Shown piece after piece: positions 25,528 to 34,763 of a stretch of 64,000 nt of DNA; position 1 is the stretch's first letter, and each line of letters opens with the position of its first letter. A program made the translations under genes and the position numbers. This DNA is from Candidatus Omnitrophota bacterium (GTDB lineage: Bacteria; Hinthialibacterota; Hinthialibacteria; Hinthialibacterales; Hinthialibacteraceae). Below the pieces are notes generated by a model, which had not been told where the DNA came from, ran no database searches, and was given only the letters and a program-made list of their open reading frames with translations. The DNA lies in contig JBFMBP010000113.1 of the NCBI GenBank assembly GCA_040755155.1, positions 1 through 64,000 of the forward strand, written 5' to 3'.

Positions 25528-26583
25528 TTAACTCGGAATATTATATTGGCTCCAATCGTATTGGTTGTGTTGGAAAACCAGCGTAGAGAAAAATTCCGTA
25601 TCGCCGATATCTGATTCGTTACTCATGAAAACATCGAAAGAACGGGCGATTGGAATAGCCTCATATTCCATATTGCATGAATGATAAGCCAAGAATTGAT
25701 AATTAATCGGAAAAGGGCGATTGGGTTTATCTGGACGATAGCCCATTTGCATCATAAACGGTCGATAAACAGGGATTTCGTCGCTCGGAGATAAAAAATC
25801 GACAAGATTCATAAATTTTTTTTCTTGCAGGATAAAAACAAGAGGATTGTTTATTCTTCCCGTCTCGAAAAATGCTCTCAGTCCTTCTCTGACTTTTACT
25901 AACCGTTGAAAGGCTCCTCCCCGATATTTGGCGAATTCGTATTGGGTCCATGTTTTGGGGGCGCCATGCTTTCTTAGAAGAAGCAGATCGAGAGCGTTGC
26001 AAATCAAAAATAAATTTAAGGAATTTGACGATTCATAAATAGATTCGCAGACGCCATCGCAACAATCAGGAAAGGGACGAATAATATTGTGGATTTTTCC
26101 CAAAGCCGCATTTGGAGTTGAAGTATTTTTTTGACCGCATATCGTCCTATAATATTCTTTAATTAATTTGCGGGATATGTTGACGCATGCGCTGGAAATA
26201 TCCGTCAAAATATAATTGATTCGAATAGGTTTGTTCTTGCATATTTGGAGAGGAAAATGATAAATGTAATCGGTAAAGGCTAGAGAACCTGTCGCCGAGC
26301 CAACTGCAATATCGATGATGTTGATTTCATGGCTATTTGAAAAAATATCCACCATTATCTTTGATGAAAAAAGCATAGAAAGGGCATGTTGAATCTTCAA
26401 AATATGGCTAGGCCAATAAAATGTAAACATCTCCATAACATCGCGTTCGATAAGAGGATCGGTGCTATTAGCCGATTCTGGAACTGTTTGATTTAAGCGG
26501 AATTTTTGATAGAGTTGATATATTTCCGGCGAAAGGGACCAAATGCTTCTTTTCATCCAAGCAGGTTGTAGAGTATGCGTCAT
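25528..26583 (-). CDS. Hypothetical protein, possible Rossmann-type methyltransferase
   Basis: 351 residues, clearly more AT-rich than its neighbours. I do not recognise the family. INIIDIAVGSATGSLAFTDY (near residue 88) resembles a SAM-binding motif I of class I methyltransferases, and INYILTDISSACVNISRKLI could be motif II with an acidic residue after the second strand. A cysteine pair (PDCCDGVC) follows. There is no signal peptide or membrane helix. It is a lone gene convergent with the lipid kinase gene and divergent from the radical SAM gene. Base composition suggests acquisition by transfer. The methyltransferase idea is weak inference. Confidence 0.6.
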   Translation of the reverse strand: MTHTLQPAWMKRSIWSLSPEIYQLYQKFRLNQTVPESANSTDPLIERDVMEMFTFYWPSHILKIQHALSMLFSSKIMVDIFSNSHEINIIDIAVGSATGSLAFTDYIYHFPLQICKNKPIRINYILTDISSACVNISRKLIKEYYRTICGQKNTSTPNAALGKIHNIIRPFPDCCDGVCESIYESSNSLNLFLICNALDLLLLRKHGAPKTWTQYEFAKYRGGAFQRLVKVREGLRAFFETGRINNPLVFILQEKKFMNLVDFLSPSDEIPVYRPFMMQMGYRPDKPNRPFPINYQFLAYHSCNMEYEAIPIARSFDVFMSNESDIGDTEFFSTLVFQHNQYDWSQYNIPS

Positions 26584-26718
26584 AATGGTATTCTCCTTTT
26601 GTTTAGGTTAAACTTATATAAAGCAATATGTATGCCAAATCGTTTCATTAACCATAATCCGTTTATTCTTCTATGGTTATGGACTTATGTTTTAGCATAA
26701 ATTTGTGGATATTTTTAT

Positions 26719-27831
26719 ATGAATCAAATCGATAATCGATTGGCTCAAATTCAAAGCCGATGGGATGAACTGATAGGCTGCGTTCACGATCCTGCTTTGT
26801 TTGAAGGATTGGCTGCCGATTTGGCAAAGAGATGGTTTGCCTATTTTTTTACTCTCCCCAACCGTCCAGAAAAACGCCCCTCGCTTCGGTCTCACGTTTT
26901 AGCGCTCTACGATCCTTTTGCGCCGCGTTCCGTCTTTCCCGCCGGGATTCGATTCTCTTGCAATACTTATGTCGGATGTGCTTTGCAATGCGCCTATTGT
27001 TATATTCAGACCTATTTCGAAAATCCCTTGATTGCGCCTCACGCCAAGCAGAAATTCGCCGAGCGGCTAGAGAAGGATTTTCGCGAACTGGAGGAATTGA
27101 ACTTGCCAGCCATTCCCTTGCACTTCAGCAATAGCACGGATGCGCTGCAAGAAACGCTGGAAAAACGGCATCAAAATACGTTTTATCTTCTGCAACGATT
27201 GGCGCAGGGAGAACATCGGCGATTTCAACCTATCCGCATGCTTACGCGCAATCCTGCGTTACTGCTCCGCCGCGAATATTTGGATCTTCTTTTGGAAATC
27301 AAGAACAAAGTGACAGTGCAGGTATCGATCCCTATCCTAGATCCCAATGCGGGCCATTTTTACGAACCGAATGTTCCCTCTTCCTCGATGCGGTTGCAAG
27401 CGATTTACAAGCTTCGTTCGCAGGGCATACCCATATCTTTCCGCATCGATCCCCTCTTTCCGCGCGATCCGCTGCCTAAGGAAATTTTTGGAGAAACCGC
27501 ATTAACCGGTTTCGATGTTTTGCCCGCGCAGACGGAAATGGATCTTCGTTATTTAGTCCAAGCGGCGGCGCAATGCGGATGCCAATCCATCGTCATTTCG
27601 GCTTTGAAAATTCCTCGAAATCTTTCTTCCAGAAATCAACGCCTTATGAAGGGCTGGCTGGCTTTTTATCAGTCGCTCGCAGCGGCGCATCCAAAATTAA
27701 ATAGCCGGAATTATCTCCGTTTGCCTCATGAATATCAGCATGGAGAGTTGGTCTATCCCATTCTCGATGAAGCGGAACGTTGGGGAATCATCGTGGAGCA
27801 TTGCAAAAATAATCTTATCCATGCTCGATGA
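26719..27831 (+). CDS. Radical SAM protein of the spore-photolyase-like (SPL) family
   Basis: 370 residues. CALQCAYC (Cys87, Cys91, Cys94) is the CxxxCxxC motif binding the 4Fe-4S cluster and SAM. The flanking context RFSCNTYVGCALQCAYCYIQ is typical of SPL-like radical SAM proteins found outside spore formers. The later TRNP and QVSIPILDP segments fit the partial TIM barrel. The substrate is unknown; true spore photoproduct repair is unlikely in a Gram-negative-type genome. It is transcribed alone. Confidence 0.85.
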   Translation: MNQIDNRLAQIQSRWDELIGCVHDPALFEGLAADLAKRWFAYFFTLPNRPEKRPSLRSHVLALYDPFAPRSVFPAGIRFSCNTYVGCALQCAYCYIQTYFENPLIAPHAKQKFAERLEKDFRELEELNLPAIPLHFSNSTDALQETLEKRHQNTFYLLQRLAQGEHRRFQPIRMLTRNPALLLRREYLDLLLEIKNKVTVQVSIPILDPNAGHFYEPNVPSSSMRLQAIYKLRSQGIPISFRIDPLFPRDPLPKEIFGETALTGFDVLPAQTEMDLRYLVQAAAQCGCQSIVISALKIPRNLSSRNQRLMKGWLAFYQSLAAAHPKLNSRNYLRLPHEYQHGELVYPILDEAERWGIIVEHCKNNLIHAR

Positions 27832-28049
27832 ATTTATATATGAGTTCGAATCCGATTCTAACATATCATTCCCTTAAACGTTAAAATAATCGCCTCATTT
27901 TCATCCCCCCCTCTCTAGCCGCCGCCGGAGTTTCCGATAATGGTTATGCCGAGGATGCGAAAAAACGGCTGCAAAGCCGTAAAACCCCCTCGACTTCGCT
28001 CTGTTTTTGTGTTGGATTACCTTATAGATAGAAACGAAAAGCAGCGGCC
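27832..28049. other. Intergenic region with small hairpin
   Basis: About 220 bases. ACGGCT-gcaa-AGCCGT near 27966-27981 is a perfect short hairpin in an A-rich context. It could terminate the radical SAM gene weakly, although no T-run follows on the plus strand. Nothing else is recognisable. Confidence 0.35.
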
Positions 28050-29036
28050 TTGAAAGTGGTGGAACTGAAATCCTACGACTGGTTGGAAGATGCGATCCTG
28101 ACGGTTTGCAAGAAAGTCTTCCCTTTGGAACCGGCTCTGACGGTCCATTCCATTGCGCAAAAGCAGCACCGTATTTTTCCCCATCAGGATTACGATTTTC
28201 TTCTGCAATCCCCCGATGCGGAATTCCGGCTGATTCTGCGGCTTCATTACGGAATGTTCTCCCTTTGGAGCGGCGTGGAAGACATCAAGACCGCCAAGGA
28301 ATTTTCCGTTATGCGCCATGCCTATCAGCATGGCTATCCCGCCCCGTTTCCCTATTGCTTCAGCACCCGCAAAATGCCCTTCGGGCGCTCTTACCTCATC
28401 ATGGACGCGGGCGACGGGCGCCGCTGGTGGGAGATGGAAGGCAGCCTACGCGCCATCCAGGAGGAGACCGTGGATTCGCTCGCGGACCAGTTAGCGAAAC
28501 TCCACGCTTCCGTCTCTCCCCAACATCCTTTGATTCCCAAGATTGACGTCCCCAAAGCGCTGAAAACCCTGCGCTCCCGCTCCGCGAGCCTTAATATTTC
28601 CGATCTGGATAAAGCGCTGCGCGTCTGCGGCAAGGCTTTCGAAACGGTCGGCGCCGCTTCCACCGTTCTTCTTCACGGAACCTTCGAAATGGACAATACG
28701 CTTCTCGTTCACAACCGCGTCCGCACGGTAACGAACTGGGAGCACGCCGCCATCGGCGATCATCGCTGGGACGTGGCTTACGCCTCCCTTGCCTTGCAGC
28801 AGAAGGGCGACCGTTCCCTGGCGAACCGCTTCGTAGCCCGTTACGTCCAACAAACCGGCGCTTCGCTGGAAAACATGGATTTCTGGGAAGGCTTGATCGC
28901 CCTGCGCCACTATGCTCTTGGTGAATGGGTGCGTTCTCTCGACGAGCGCAGCTTCAGCGTCATCGCAGGGATGCAAACGGACCTTTTCGATCGTCTCGAA
29001 GCCATGCGCGACCGCGCCCTGGCGCAGTTTGGGTAG
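28050..29036 (+). CDS. Aminoglycoside-phosphotransferase-like kinase (APH family)
   Basis: About 328 residues. The order of segments fits the APH/choline kinase fold: FLLQSPDAEFRLILRLHYG in the N-lobe, LADQLAKLHASVSPQ, then VLLHGTFEMDNTLLVHNRVR in place of the Brenner motif (HGDxxxxN; here His-Gly-Thr, so the usual catalytic Asp is not at that position), and NWEHAAIGDHRWDVAY in the DFE/DxD position. The altered residues make catalysis uncertain. The start is unclear: TTG at 28050 or GTG at 28056/28059; an in-frame stop at 28029 limits it. The substrate is unknown. Confidence 0.72.
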   Translation: MKVVELKSYDWLEDAILTVCKKVFPLEPALTVHSIAQKQHRIFPHQDYDFLLQSPDAEFRLILRLHYGMFSLWSGVEDIKTAKEFSVMRHAYQHGYPAPFPYCFSTRKMPFGRSYLIMDAGDGRRWWEMEGSLRAIQEETVDSLADQLAKLHASVSPQHPLIPKIDVPKALKTLRSRSASLNISDLDKALRVCGKAFETVGAASTVLLHGTFEMDNTLLVHNRVRTVTNWEHAAIGDHRWDVAYASLALQQKGDRSLANRFVARYVQQTGASLENMDFWEGLIALRHYALGEWVRSLDERSFSVIAGMQTDLFDRLEAMRDRALAQFG

Positions 29037-29040
29037 GGTT

Positions 29041-29298
29041 TCATCGGTAAACCTGCCGCCGATGGTCGATATCGATGACGAGGATCACGAGCCGGTCGTC
29101 ATGAATTTCGTAAATGATGCGAAAATTGCCCATACGAAGGGACCAGCGATTTTCAACTCCTTTTAACTTTTTTACGCCGGCGGGGCGGGGATTGTTCGAG
29201 AGGGAAGCGATGCGTTTTAAAATACGGCTGCGCAACGGTTTCACGATGGATTCCAGGACGCGATCGGGAGCGGGCTTGATGATAAGGGTATAAGACAT
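29041..29298 (-). CDS. RelE/ParE-family toxin
   Basis: 85 residues: an N-terminal helix with RSRILKRIASLSNNPRPAGV and KKLKGVENRWSLRMGNFRII, ending YEIHDDRLVILVIDIDHRRQ. This is the compact RelE fold with basic residues in the strands that hold the catalytic arginines of the family. RelE toxins cleave mRNA on the ribosome. It starts five bases after the upstream antitoxin gene, on one transcript. Confidence 0.9.
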   Translation of the reverse strand: MSYTLIIKPAPDRVLESIVKPLRSRILKRIASLSNNPRPAGVKKLKGVENRWSLRMGNFRIIYEIHDDRLVILVIDIDHRRQVYR

Positions 29299-29303
29299 CG
29301 GCT

Positions 29304-29543
29304 TTATTCTTGAAAACCGTATTTCTTTTCGATCTCCTCAAAAGGAATCTCCCCCGGTTCTTTCAGCGCGGCGTCGGCAAGTTGGTTCAGCCTCTGGTCC
29401 TCCAACTCATCCAAGTATTCGTAATCCTCCATCTCCATGATGACGAATTCATTGCCTTTATACTGAAAAAAGACTCGTTCACCGGTGGTCAGGATTTTTT
29501 CGCAATAAGCAGCTAAGTTTTCTTTTTCAATAGTTTGCGCCAT
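29304..29543 (-). CDS. Phd/YefM-like antitoxin of the RelE module
   Basis: 79 residues. NLAAYCEKILTTGERVFFQY and EFVIMEMEDYEYLDELED fit the N-terminal DNA-binding part of Phd/YefM-type antitoxins, and the acidic C-terminal tail would bind the toxin. It precedes the RelE gene, the usual order, and probably autoregulates the pair. Confidence 0.8.
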   Translation of the reverse strand: MAQTIEKENLAAYCEKILTTGERVFFQYKGNEFVIMEMEDYEYLDELEDQRLNQLADAALKEPGEIPFEEIEKKYGFQE

Positions 29544-29794
29544 GATAGCCTCTCTCTTGCATTGCCGATCTGCGGCGGCAAATCTTTATAAACGCATTCT
29601 AATGTCAAAACGGCTGCGCCGCAATGTTTTTTTAGCCGCTCGAATTTCGGAACGATTTCTGTAGAAAAGAATGGAGAATTGATTGAAATAGAGGAATTCC
29701 CTCCGACAAGGCTGCGCCGAAAGAAAGGATTGAGCGCTTCGGCAGGAATTTCACTCTACCTGTTTGAGTTGATAACTATGAGAAATGGAAATGC

Positions 29795-30589
29795 TTATCG
29801 TTTTTTCAGTTTCTTTTCCAATTCGGCGAGCCGTTCGATGTATTCGGGGAGTTTGGCGATGTTTTCCCGGTAGTGGCGGAAGGATTCGGCGTCCATAGCG
29901 GGGGAGCCGCCGATGACGGCGCCGCCGGCGACGTCTTTACTGATGCCGGAGCCGTTCATCACGCTGGCGCCGTCGCCGATGCGGATATGGCCAACCATGC
30001 CGACGCCGGGGCCGATTTTAACGAAAGCGCCGATTTTGCTGCTGCCGCAGATGCCGACGCCGTCGCCGATGAGGGAGTCCTCGCCAACAGTGACGTTGTG
30101 ACCGACTTGAACCAGGCTGCCGATGACGGCGCCTTTGCCGATGGTGGTGCGTCCGAGCGTAGCGCGGTCGATGGCGGCGTTGGCGCCGATGCGCACGTCG
30201 TCCTCGATGACGACATAGCCTACCTGGGGAATTTTACAGTGCATGCCGTTGGGTTCTTTGGCGTAGCCGAAGCCATCGCTGCCGATGACGACTCCGCTTT
30301 GAATGAGCACGCGGCTGCCTACCTGCGTTTTTTCGCGCAGGACGACGGCGGGATGGAGGATCGTCTCTTCACCGATGACGCAATCTTCGCCGATATAGCA
30401 TCCGGCATGGATGACAGTTCCCGAACCGATGCGAACGCCGCGTTCAATGACGACGTTCGCGTGAATTGCAACGCGCTCGCCTAGGACGACGCTGGGATCG
30501 ACGATGCTAGTAGGATGCAATAGGGATTCAATCCCGGATAATTGCAGCGCGGAAGCCGCGCTATTCACGGTTACCACCACTCTATTCAT
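29795..30589 (-). CDS. lpxD: LpxD-like UDP-3-O-acylglucosamine N-acyltransferase lacking the N-terminal domain
   Basis: 264 residues, against about 340 in typical LpxD. Hexapeptide repeats run from [60 protein letters not shown] and [20 protein letters not shown] are diagnostic of LpxD, with the catalytic base in the last (GHN). A C-terminal helix ([16 protein letters not shown]) closes the protein. The N-terminal uridine-binding domain is missing: an in-frame TGA lies two codons upstream of the ATG, and I found no LpxD-like sequence in the other frames upstream. It should still form the beta-helix trimer; a variant acyltransferase is possible. Confidence 0.8.
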   Translation of the reverse strand: MNRVVVTVNSAASALQLSGIESLLHPTSIVDPSVVLGERVAIHANVVIERGVRIGSGTVIHAGCYIGEDCVIGEETILHPAVVLREKTQVGSRVLIQSGVVIGSDGFGYAKEPNGMHCKIPQVGYVVIEDDVRIGANAAIDRATLGRTTIGKGAVIGSLVQVGHNVTVGEDSLIGDGVGICGSSKIGAFVKIGPGVGMVGHIRIGDGASVMNGSGISKDVAGGAVIGGSPAMDAESFRHYRENIAKLPEYIERLAELEKKLKKR

Positions 30590-31067
30590 AGATGGTCAAC
30601 CCCCTGATTCTTTCGCCTTCGCAAACGAAGGACCCATACGGATTATTCAAATCCAATTCGCGGGTAGGCGCATGACTCTTCTCGCCGCCGCCGATCTTTT
30701 TATTATTAAACCCTACTATTGAAAACACAAACACTTACGATTATAAGATAAAATTACCGATAATTCGATTATTCATTCATAACTTCAATTGAATTGTTAG
30801 CGTTCGACAATAAGGCGTCTAAATTATAATCTAATAATTGTAAGAAAATCAACTAAATAATCGACTTTCTTCTCTTTTTCCTAAAAAAACCGATTTTTGC
30901 GATGTAATGGCAGACGGCGCTGCGCTTTAAGCCTGCCCTGCGGTTTTCTGTCACCCCAAGTTCTTTGTCGAAGAGACAGAGGAAAACCGCTATCAATCAT
31001 ACCGATTAATATGGATTCTGGAAAGAGGAAACCCCAGCGGCGCCATCGAAATCGTTCGAGCAAACGA
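30590..31067. other. Intergenic region with inverted repeats
   Basis: 478 bases. A 47-codon minus-strand frame (GTG start, ending GLTIYE at the lpxD ATG) has no family resemblance and I leave it uncalled. GCGGTTTTCT (from 30940) and AGAGGAAAACCGC (to 30990) form an imperfect hairpin. Just before it, a ggcagacggcgctgcgcttt stretch followed by aagcctgcc resembles a diverged REP-like hairpin. The 30720-30880 part is very AT-rich. Confidence 0.35.
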
Positions 31068-31883
31068 TTAATAAGCAAAGGGTTGAGCGTACCAAAGGAC
31101 GATCTCTGGACCGTAAAGCAAACAAATATAGGCGCCGAAAGCAAGATAAGGACCGAAGGGGATATGGCCGTATTTTCCGATGCGTCCGGACAACTTCAAA
31201 CCCAACCCGGCGATGGAGCCGATAAAGGCGGCCAGAAAAATGCAAAGCAGGGATATGTCCCAACCAAGAAAGCCGCCGAGAAAAGCCATGAGTTTGACGT
31301 CGCCGAATCCCATCGCCTCTTGCTGGAAAACCCAAGAGCCAATAAAGCGGATAGACCAGATAACGCCGCCGCCCACGGCGACGCCTAGAAGGGAATGGGT
31401 CAAATCCCGAACCAATGCCGAGGGGAATAATCCGCCCCATTGCGCGGCGGCGGCGGCGATCAGGGAAAGAGGAATCATAGGGATGGAAAAAATATCGGGA
31501 ATGTATTGATGATCCCAATCGATGCCATTAGCGACGATGAGAATAGAGACGAGGAAAAGATAGAGAAGCGCCGTGGAGACGTTTTGGCAATGATGGACGA
31601 TTCCCATAAAGAGAAGCGCCGTCATTAATTCGTAAATCGGGTAGCGGAGGGGAATGCGCGCCTGACATTGGCGGCAGGCGCCGAGGAGAAAAAGATAGGA
31701 GAGAAGAGGAATATTGTCGTACCAGGCGATTCTGTTTCCGCACTGCGGGCAGTGGGAGCCGGGAAAGACGATCGATTCCTCGCGGGGAATGCGCCAGACG
31801 CAGACATGAAAAAAACTGCCGCACGCCGCGCCGAAAATACCGGCGGCGAGAGTGAAGAAACTATGGGGAACGGAATCGAACAT
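31068..31883 (-). CDS. Type IV prepilin peptidase / N-methyltransferase (A24 family)
   Basis: 271 residues, polytopic inner-membrane enzyme. Four cysteines (Cys45, Cys48, Cys70, Cys73 in CPQC...CRQC) form the N-terminal zinc site of the methyltransferase domain. The aspartate motifs are DWDHQYIPD and the GFGDVKLM loop. It cleaves the leader of proteins such as the pseudopilin at 36.4 kb and methylates the new N-terminus. The ATG at 31883 is chosen after AAGGA; an upstream ATG would add a non-hydrophobic extension. No other pilus genes adjoin it. Confidence 0.93.
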   Translation of the reverse strand: MFDSVPHSFFTLAAGIFGAACGSFFHVCVWRIPREESIVFPGSHCPQCGNRIAWYDNIPLLSYLFLLGACRQCQARIPLRYPIYELMTALLFMGIVHHCQNVSTALLYLFLVSILIVANGIDWDHQYIPDIFSIPMIPLSLIAAAAAQWGGLFPSALVRDLTHSLLGVAVGGGVIWSIRFIGSWVFQQEAMGFGDVKLMAFLGGFLGWDISLLCIFLAAFIGSIAGLGLKLSGRIGKYGHIPFGPYLAFGAYICLLYGPEIVLWYAQPFAY

Positions 31884-32111
31884 AAGCGTTTTTTCCTTGC
31901 GGCGCGCCGGATGATAAGACGCGCTTCGGAATTCGACCGAGCGCAATCCCCGCTGCGGAACTAGAGGCGCCTTGCGGCGCCGCTAGACGCAAGACGGAGG
32001 GGAATGCACAATAAGTCAATGATATGGAGCGTCCGCACTTTTCATGCGCCGGACGTTCCGTTCTCATCACCCTGGACCGCCAGCGGCGAAGAGGGAAAAG
32101 AGAGGAGTTCC

Positions 32112-32471
32112 ATGAATCCAGAGAATAACGCCGATTGCATTTTCTGTAAAATCGCAGCTCGGACGCTGCCTGCGCCATTAGAGTACGAGGATGATTATGT
32201 GGCGGCTTTTAAAGACATCAACCCTCACGCTCCAGTTCATCTCTTGATTATCCCTAAAAAGCACATCGAGAAGATTGGCGATTTGCATGGGGAGGACGTC
32301 AATCTATTGCCCATGATGGCGGCGGCGGCGAAACAACTCGCCCAGAAATTTGGAATCTACGAAGAAGGATTCCGGCTAGTGATCAATTCGGGAGATAACG
32401 GAGGACAGACGGTCTATCACTTGCATATGCACATGTTAGGCGGACGCTTTATGCGCTGGCCTCCAGGCTGA
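32112..32471 (+). CDS. HIT-family nucleotide hydrolase (HinT-like)
   Basis: 119 residues. CIFCKI near the start, INPHAPVHLLIIPKKHI and the catalytic triad motif HLHMHMLGG (HxHxH) identify a histidine-triad protein of the HinT branch. Relatives hydrolyse AMP-lysine or purine phosphoramidates. AGAGGAG precedes the ATG at 32112; the open frame extends further upstream without family similarity. It is a single gene. Confidence 0.94.
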   Translation: MNPENNADCIFCKIAARTLPAPLEYEDDYVAAFKDINPHAPVHLLIIPKKHIEKIGDLHGEDVNLLPMMAAAAKQLAQKFGIYEEGFRLVINSGDNGGQTVYHLHMHMLGGRFMRWPPG

Positions 32472-32642
32472 ACAGGATCGCGCGGCGCTCCGTTCACTTT
32501 TTTTCTCAAATCGCGGTATACTTCAATAAATGGATTGTGTTTTTTTGATCCATCGAGATTTTAGGAATGGAGTAATTGATGGGTTTAACGGCGTGACCTT
32601 CCTGCGATTTTACGAAGTAAGAAACCGCATTTATTGAAATAA

Positions 32643-34763
32643 ATGAAACTATCTCTTCGACTTATATTGGTTTCGTGTATCGCCCTTCTTTCGGGATGTT
32701 CGGCGCCGGAGAAGCCGCGTCCGCCGCAAATCTCGTCCCCGGAACATCCAAAAACGCCAGTTGAAAATGTCAAGGAAACGCCGGTTGCTCCCGTGGAACC
32801 AGCGGCGCTGGAGAAGTCCGTTCTCTCTCCAGACGATCGGAAAAAAGTGTTTACTCAATTTTTGCAAGGCGCGCTGCTGGAAAAAAAGTACCGGTACGAA
32901 GAAGCGGGCGATGCCTATGCGAAAGCCTATAAAACCTATCCCGAATCCGCCTATCTGGGCGCCATGACGGGCGGAGCGCTCTTGAAAAGCGGAAAAATCG
33001 ACGAGGCGATCCAATACGCAAATAAAGCCATTCGCAGCGGATCGGAAGAGGCGGAAGCGCATCGCGTTCTGGGCGAGGCTTATAAGCATCGGCAAAAATG
33101 GAACGACGCCGTCTCCGAATACGAGAAGATGCTTGCTTTGGATCCCTCCTCGTTGGAGGCCATGCAGGAATTGTCGCAACTTTACCAGCGGTCGGAGCGT
33201 TACGACGACGAAATTGGAATCCTGCGCAGGATGATTCGCACCGACCCGGCGCAGGAGATCGTCTATCGCTTCACGATCGCGGTCTTATACTACCGTTTGA
33301 ATCGGTTGGACGACGCTTTGGCGGAGTATGGGGAACTCGCTCGGCTGGCGCCCCGCTTTCCCGACGTCTATTTGAGAATCGGCGGCATTTACGAATTGCA
33401 GGGGCGGACAGAGAAGGCGATCGAGGCATATGGATCGGCGTTGAATTCCTCGCCCGACAATAAAGAAGAAGTCCTTATCCGGAAACGCTTGGGGAAACTC
33501 TACCTCGTCCGCGGAGCGTACCCAGAAGCCATCGAACAATATTCCTCGATCCGGCGGCTGGCGCCGGACGATTTGGATGCGCGGAAAAATCTGGCTTTTC
33601 TTTATATCCAACAAGGAAAATACGAAGAATCCTTGGAAGAAGTAGAAGCGGCCGCCAAGGACTCTCCCGCCGATTACCGGATACAAGGATGGCGGAAAGA
33701 AGTATTGGAGAGTCTGGGAAGAAAAGAAGAGGCTTGCCAGGGATTTTTGAACGCTTTAGAGCGCGCCCTGGAGGAGGACGTCAAAGCGAATACGCTGCCG
33801 TTTTTGCGGGAAGCGTCCAGCGGCGATTTTTTGCAGGAGACGGAAGATTGCCGTCTGCTGCCGCGCTTGGAGGAAATCCTAAAAAAGGCGATTACGAAAC
33901 AAATTGCGATTCCCAGGGCGCTTTTCGCCCACGCCAATCTTGCCGCCTATCGGAAGAATCTGGAAGAATTGCAGCAAGACATTGAATTGATATTCGAGGG
34001 GCTGAACCGGGCGGAAGCCGGCGGAAAGAAGGAAGAGGCGGAGGATATCGCTTTCGAATTGCTTCTATGGCCGCAGGTGAGGCAGGCCTATTTGCAGCCC
34101 ATCGGCCTGAACGATCCCATCGAACTGCTGGAAAAGTGCCGCCGATCATTCCCCGGCCATGAAGCGTTTTTGCGGATTCTGGGCATCGCCTATATGGAAA
34201 GAAAAAATTGGCTGGCCGCGGAAGAGCGATTGAAAGAAGCCTCCGGATTGATGGAAAAAAATACGTCCGCCTATAAGGAAGTCTTGTTTCAATTGGCGGG
34301 ATTGTATGAAAAAATGAATCGTCTCGCCGATGTGGAACTGGCGATGAAAGAAGCGATTTCGCGGTTTCCGGAAGACCCGGAACCTTATAATTATTTGGGA
34401 TATACGTTTGCGGATCGCAATGTGCGGCTGGATGAGGCGTTGCGGTTGATCGAAACGGCGCTTAAATACGACCCGGACGACGGGAATATCGTCGACAGTC
34501 TGGGTTGGGTCTATTTCCGGCTGGGAAACAACCAGACCGCTATCAAGCATTTGCAGCGCGCATCGGAGCTGCGGGCGAATCATCCCGTCATTCTCGATCA
34601 TCTGGGCGACGCCTATAAACAAGAGGGAGACAATGGCAAAGCGTTGGAGTTTTGGAAAAAAGCGTTGGAATGCGGCCCGCAATATCCCATCGAATTCACG
34701 GCGGAATTTCAAAACGCTGTGAAGCGTAAAATTGAAGAAATGGAGAATTCGATAAAACCGTGA
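32643..34763 (+). CDS. TPR-repeat outer-membrane-type lipoprotein
   Basis: 706 residues. The signal peptide ends in LLSGC, a good lipobox (Cys19), so the protein should be lipid-anchored. A proline-rich linker follows, then about 15 tetratricopeptide units along the chain, such as EEAGDAYAKAYKTYPESAYL and DEALRLIETALKYDPDDGNI. TPR lipoproteins serve as scaffolds in envelope assembly or secretion; no enzyme domain is visible. Its stop overlaps the yqeK-like ATG, so this gene, yqeK and the zinc-ribbon gene form one operon. Confidence 0.85.
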   Translation: MKLSLRLILVSCIALLSGCSAPEKPRPPQISSPEHPKTPVENVKETPVAPVEPAALEKSVLSPDDRKKVFTQFLQGALLEKKYRYEEAGDAYAKAYKTYPESAYLGAMTGGALLKSGKIDEAIQYANKAIRSGSEEAEAHRVLGEAYKHRQKWNDAVSEYEKMLALDPSSLEAMQELSQLYQRSERYDDEIGILRRMIRTDPAQEIVYRFTIAVLYYRLNRLDDALAEYGELARLAPRFPDVYLRIGGIYELQGRTEKAIEAYGSALNSSPDNKEEVLIRKRLGKLYLVRGAYPEAIEQYSSIRRLAPDDLDARKNLAFLYIQQGKYEESLEEVEAAAKDSPADYRIQGWRKEVLESLGRKEEACQGFLNALERALEEDVKANTLPFLREASSGDFLQETEDCRLLPRLEEILKKAITKQIAIPRALFAHANLAAYRKNLEELQQDIELIFEGLNRAEAGGKKEEAEDIAFELLLWPQVRQAYLQPIGLNDPIELLEKCRRSFPGHEAFLRILGIAYMERKNWLAAEERLKEASGLMEKNTSAYKEVLFQLAGLYEKMNRLADVELAMKEAISRFPEDPEPYNYLGYTFADRNVRLDEALRLIETALKYDPDDGNIVDSLGWVYFRLGNNQTAIKHLQRASELRANHPVILDHLGDAYKQEGDNGKALEFWKKALECGPQYPIEFTAEFQNAVKRKIEEMENSIKP

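Noticed and set aside
30590-30732. Short minus-strand frame (about 47 codons) ending at the lpxD start
   Set aside because: No family resemblance to LpxD's missing domain or any known protein and no ribosome site.
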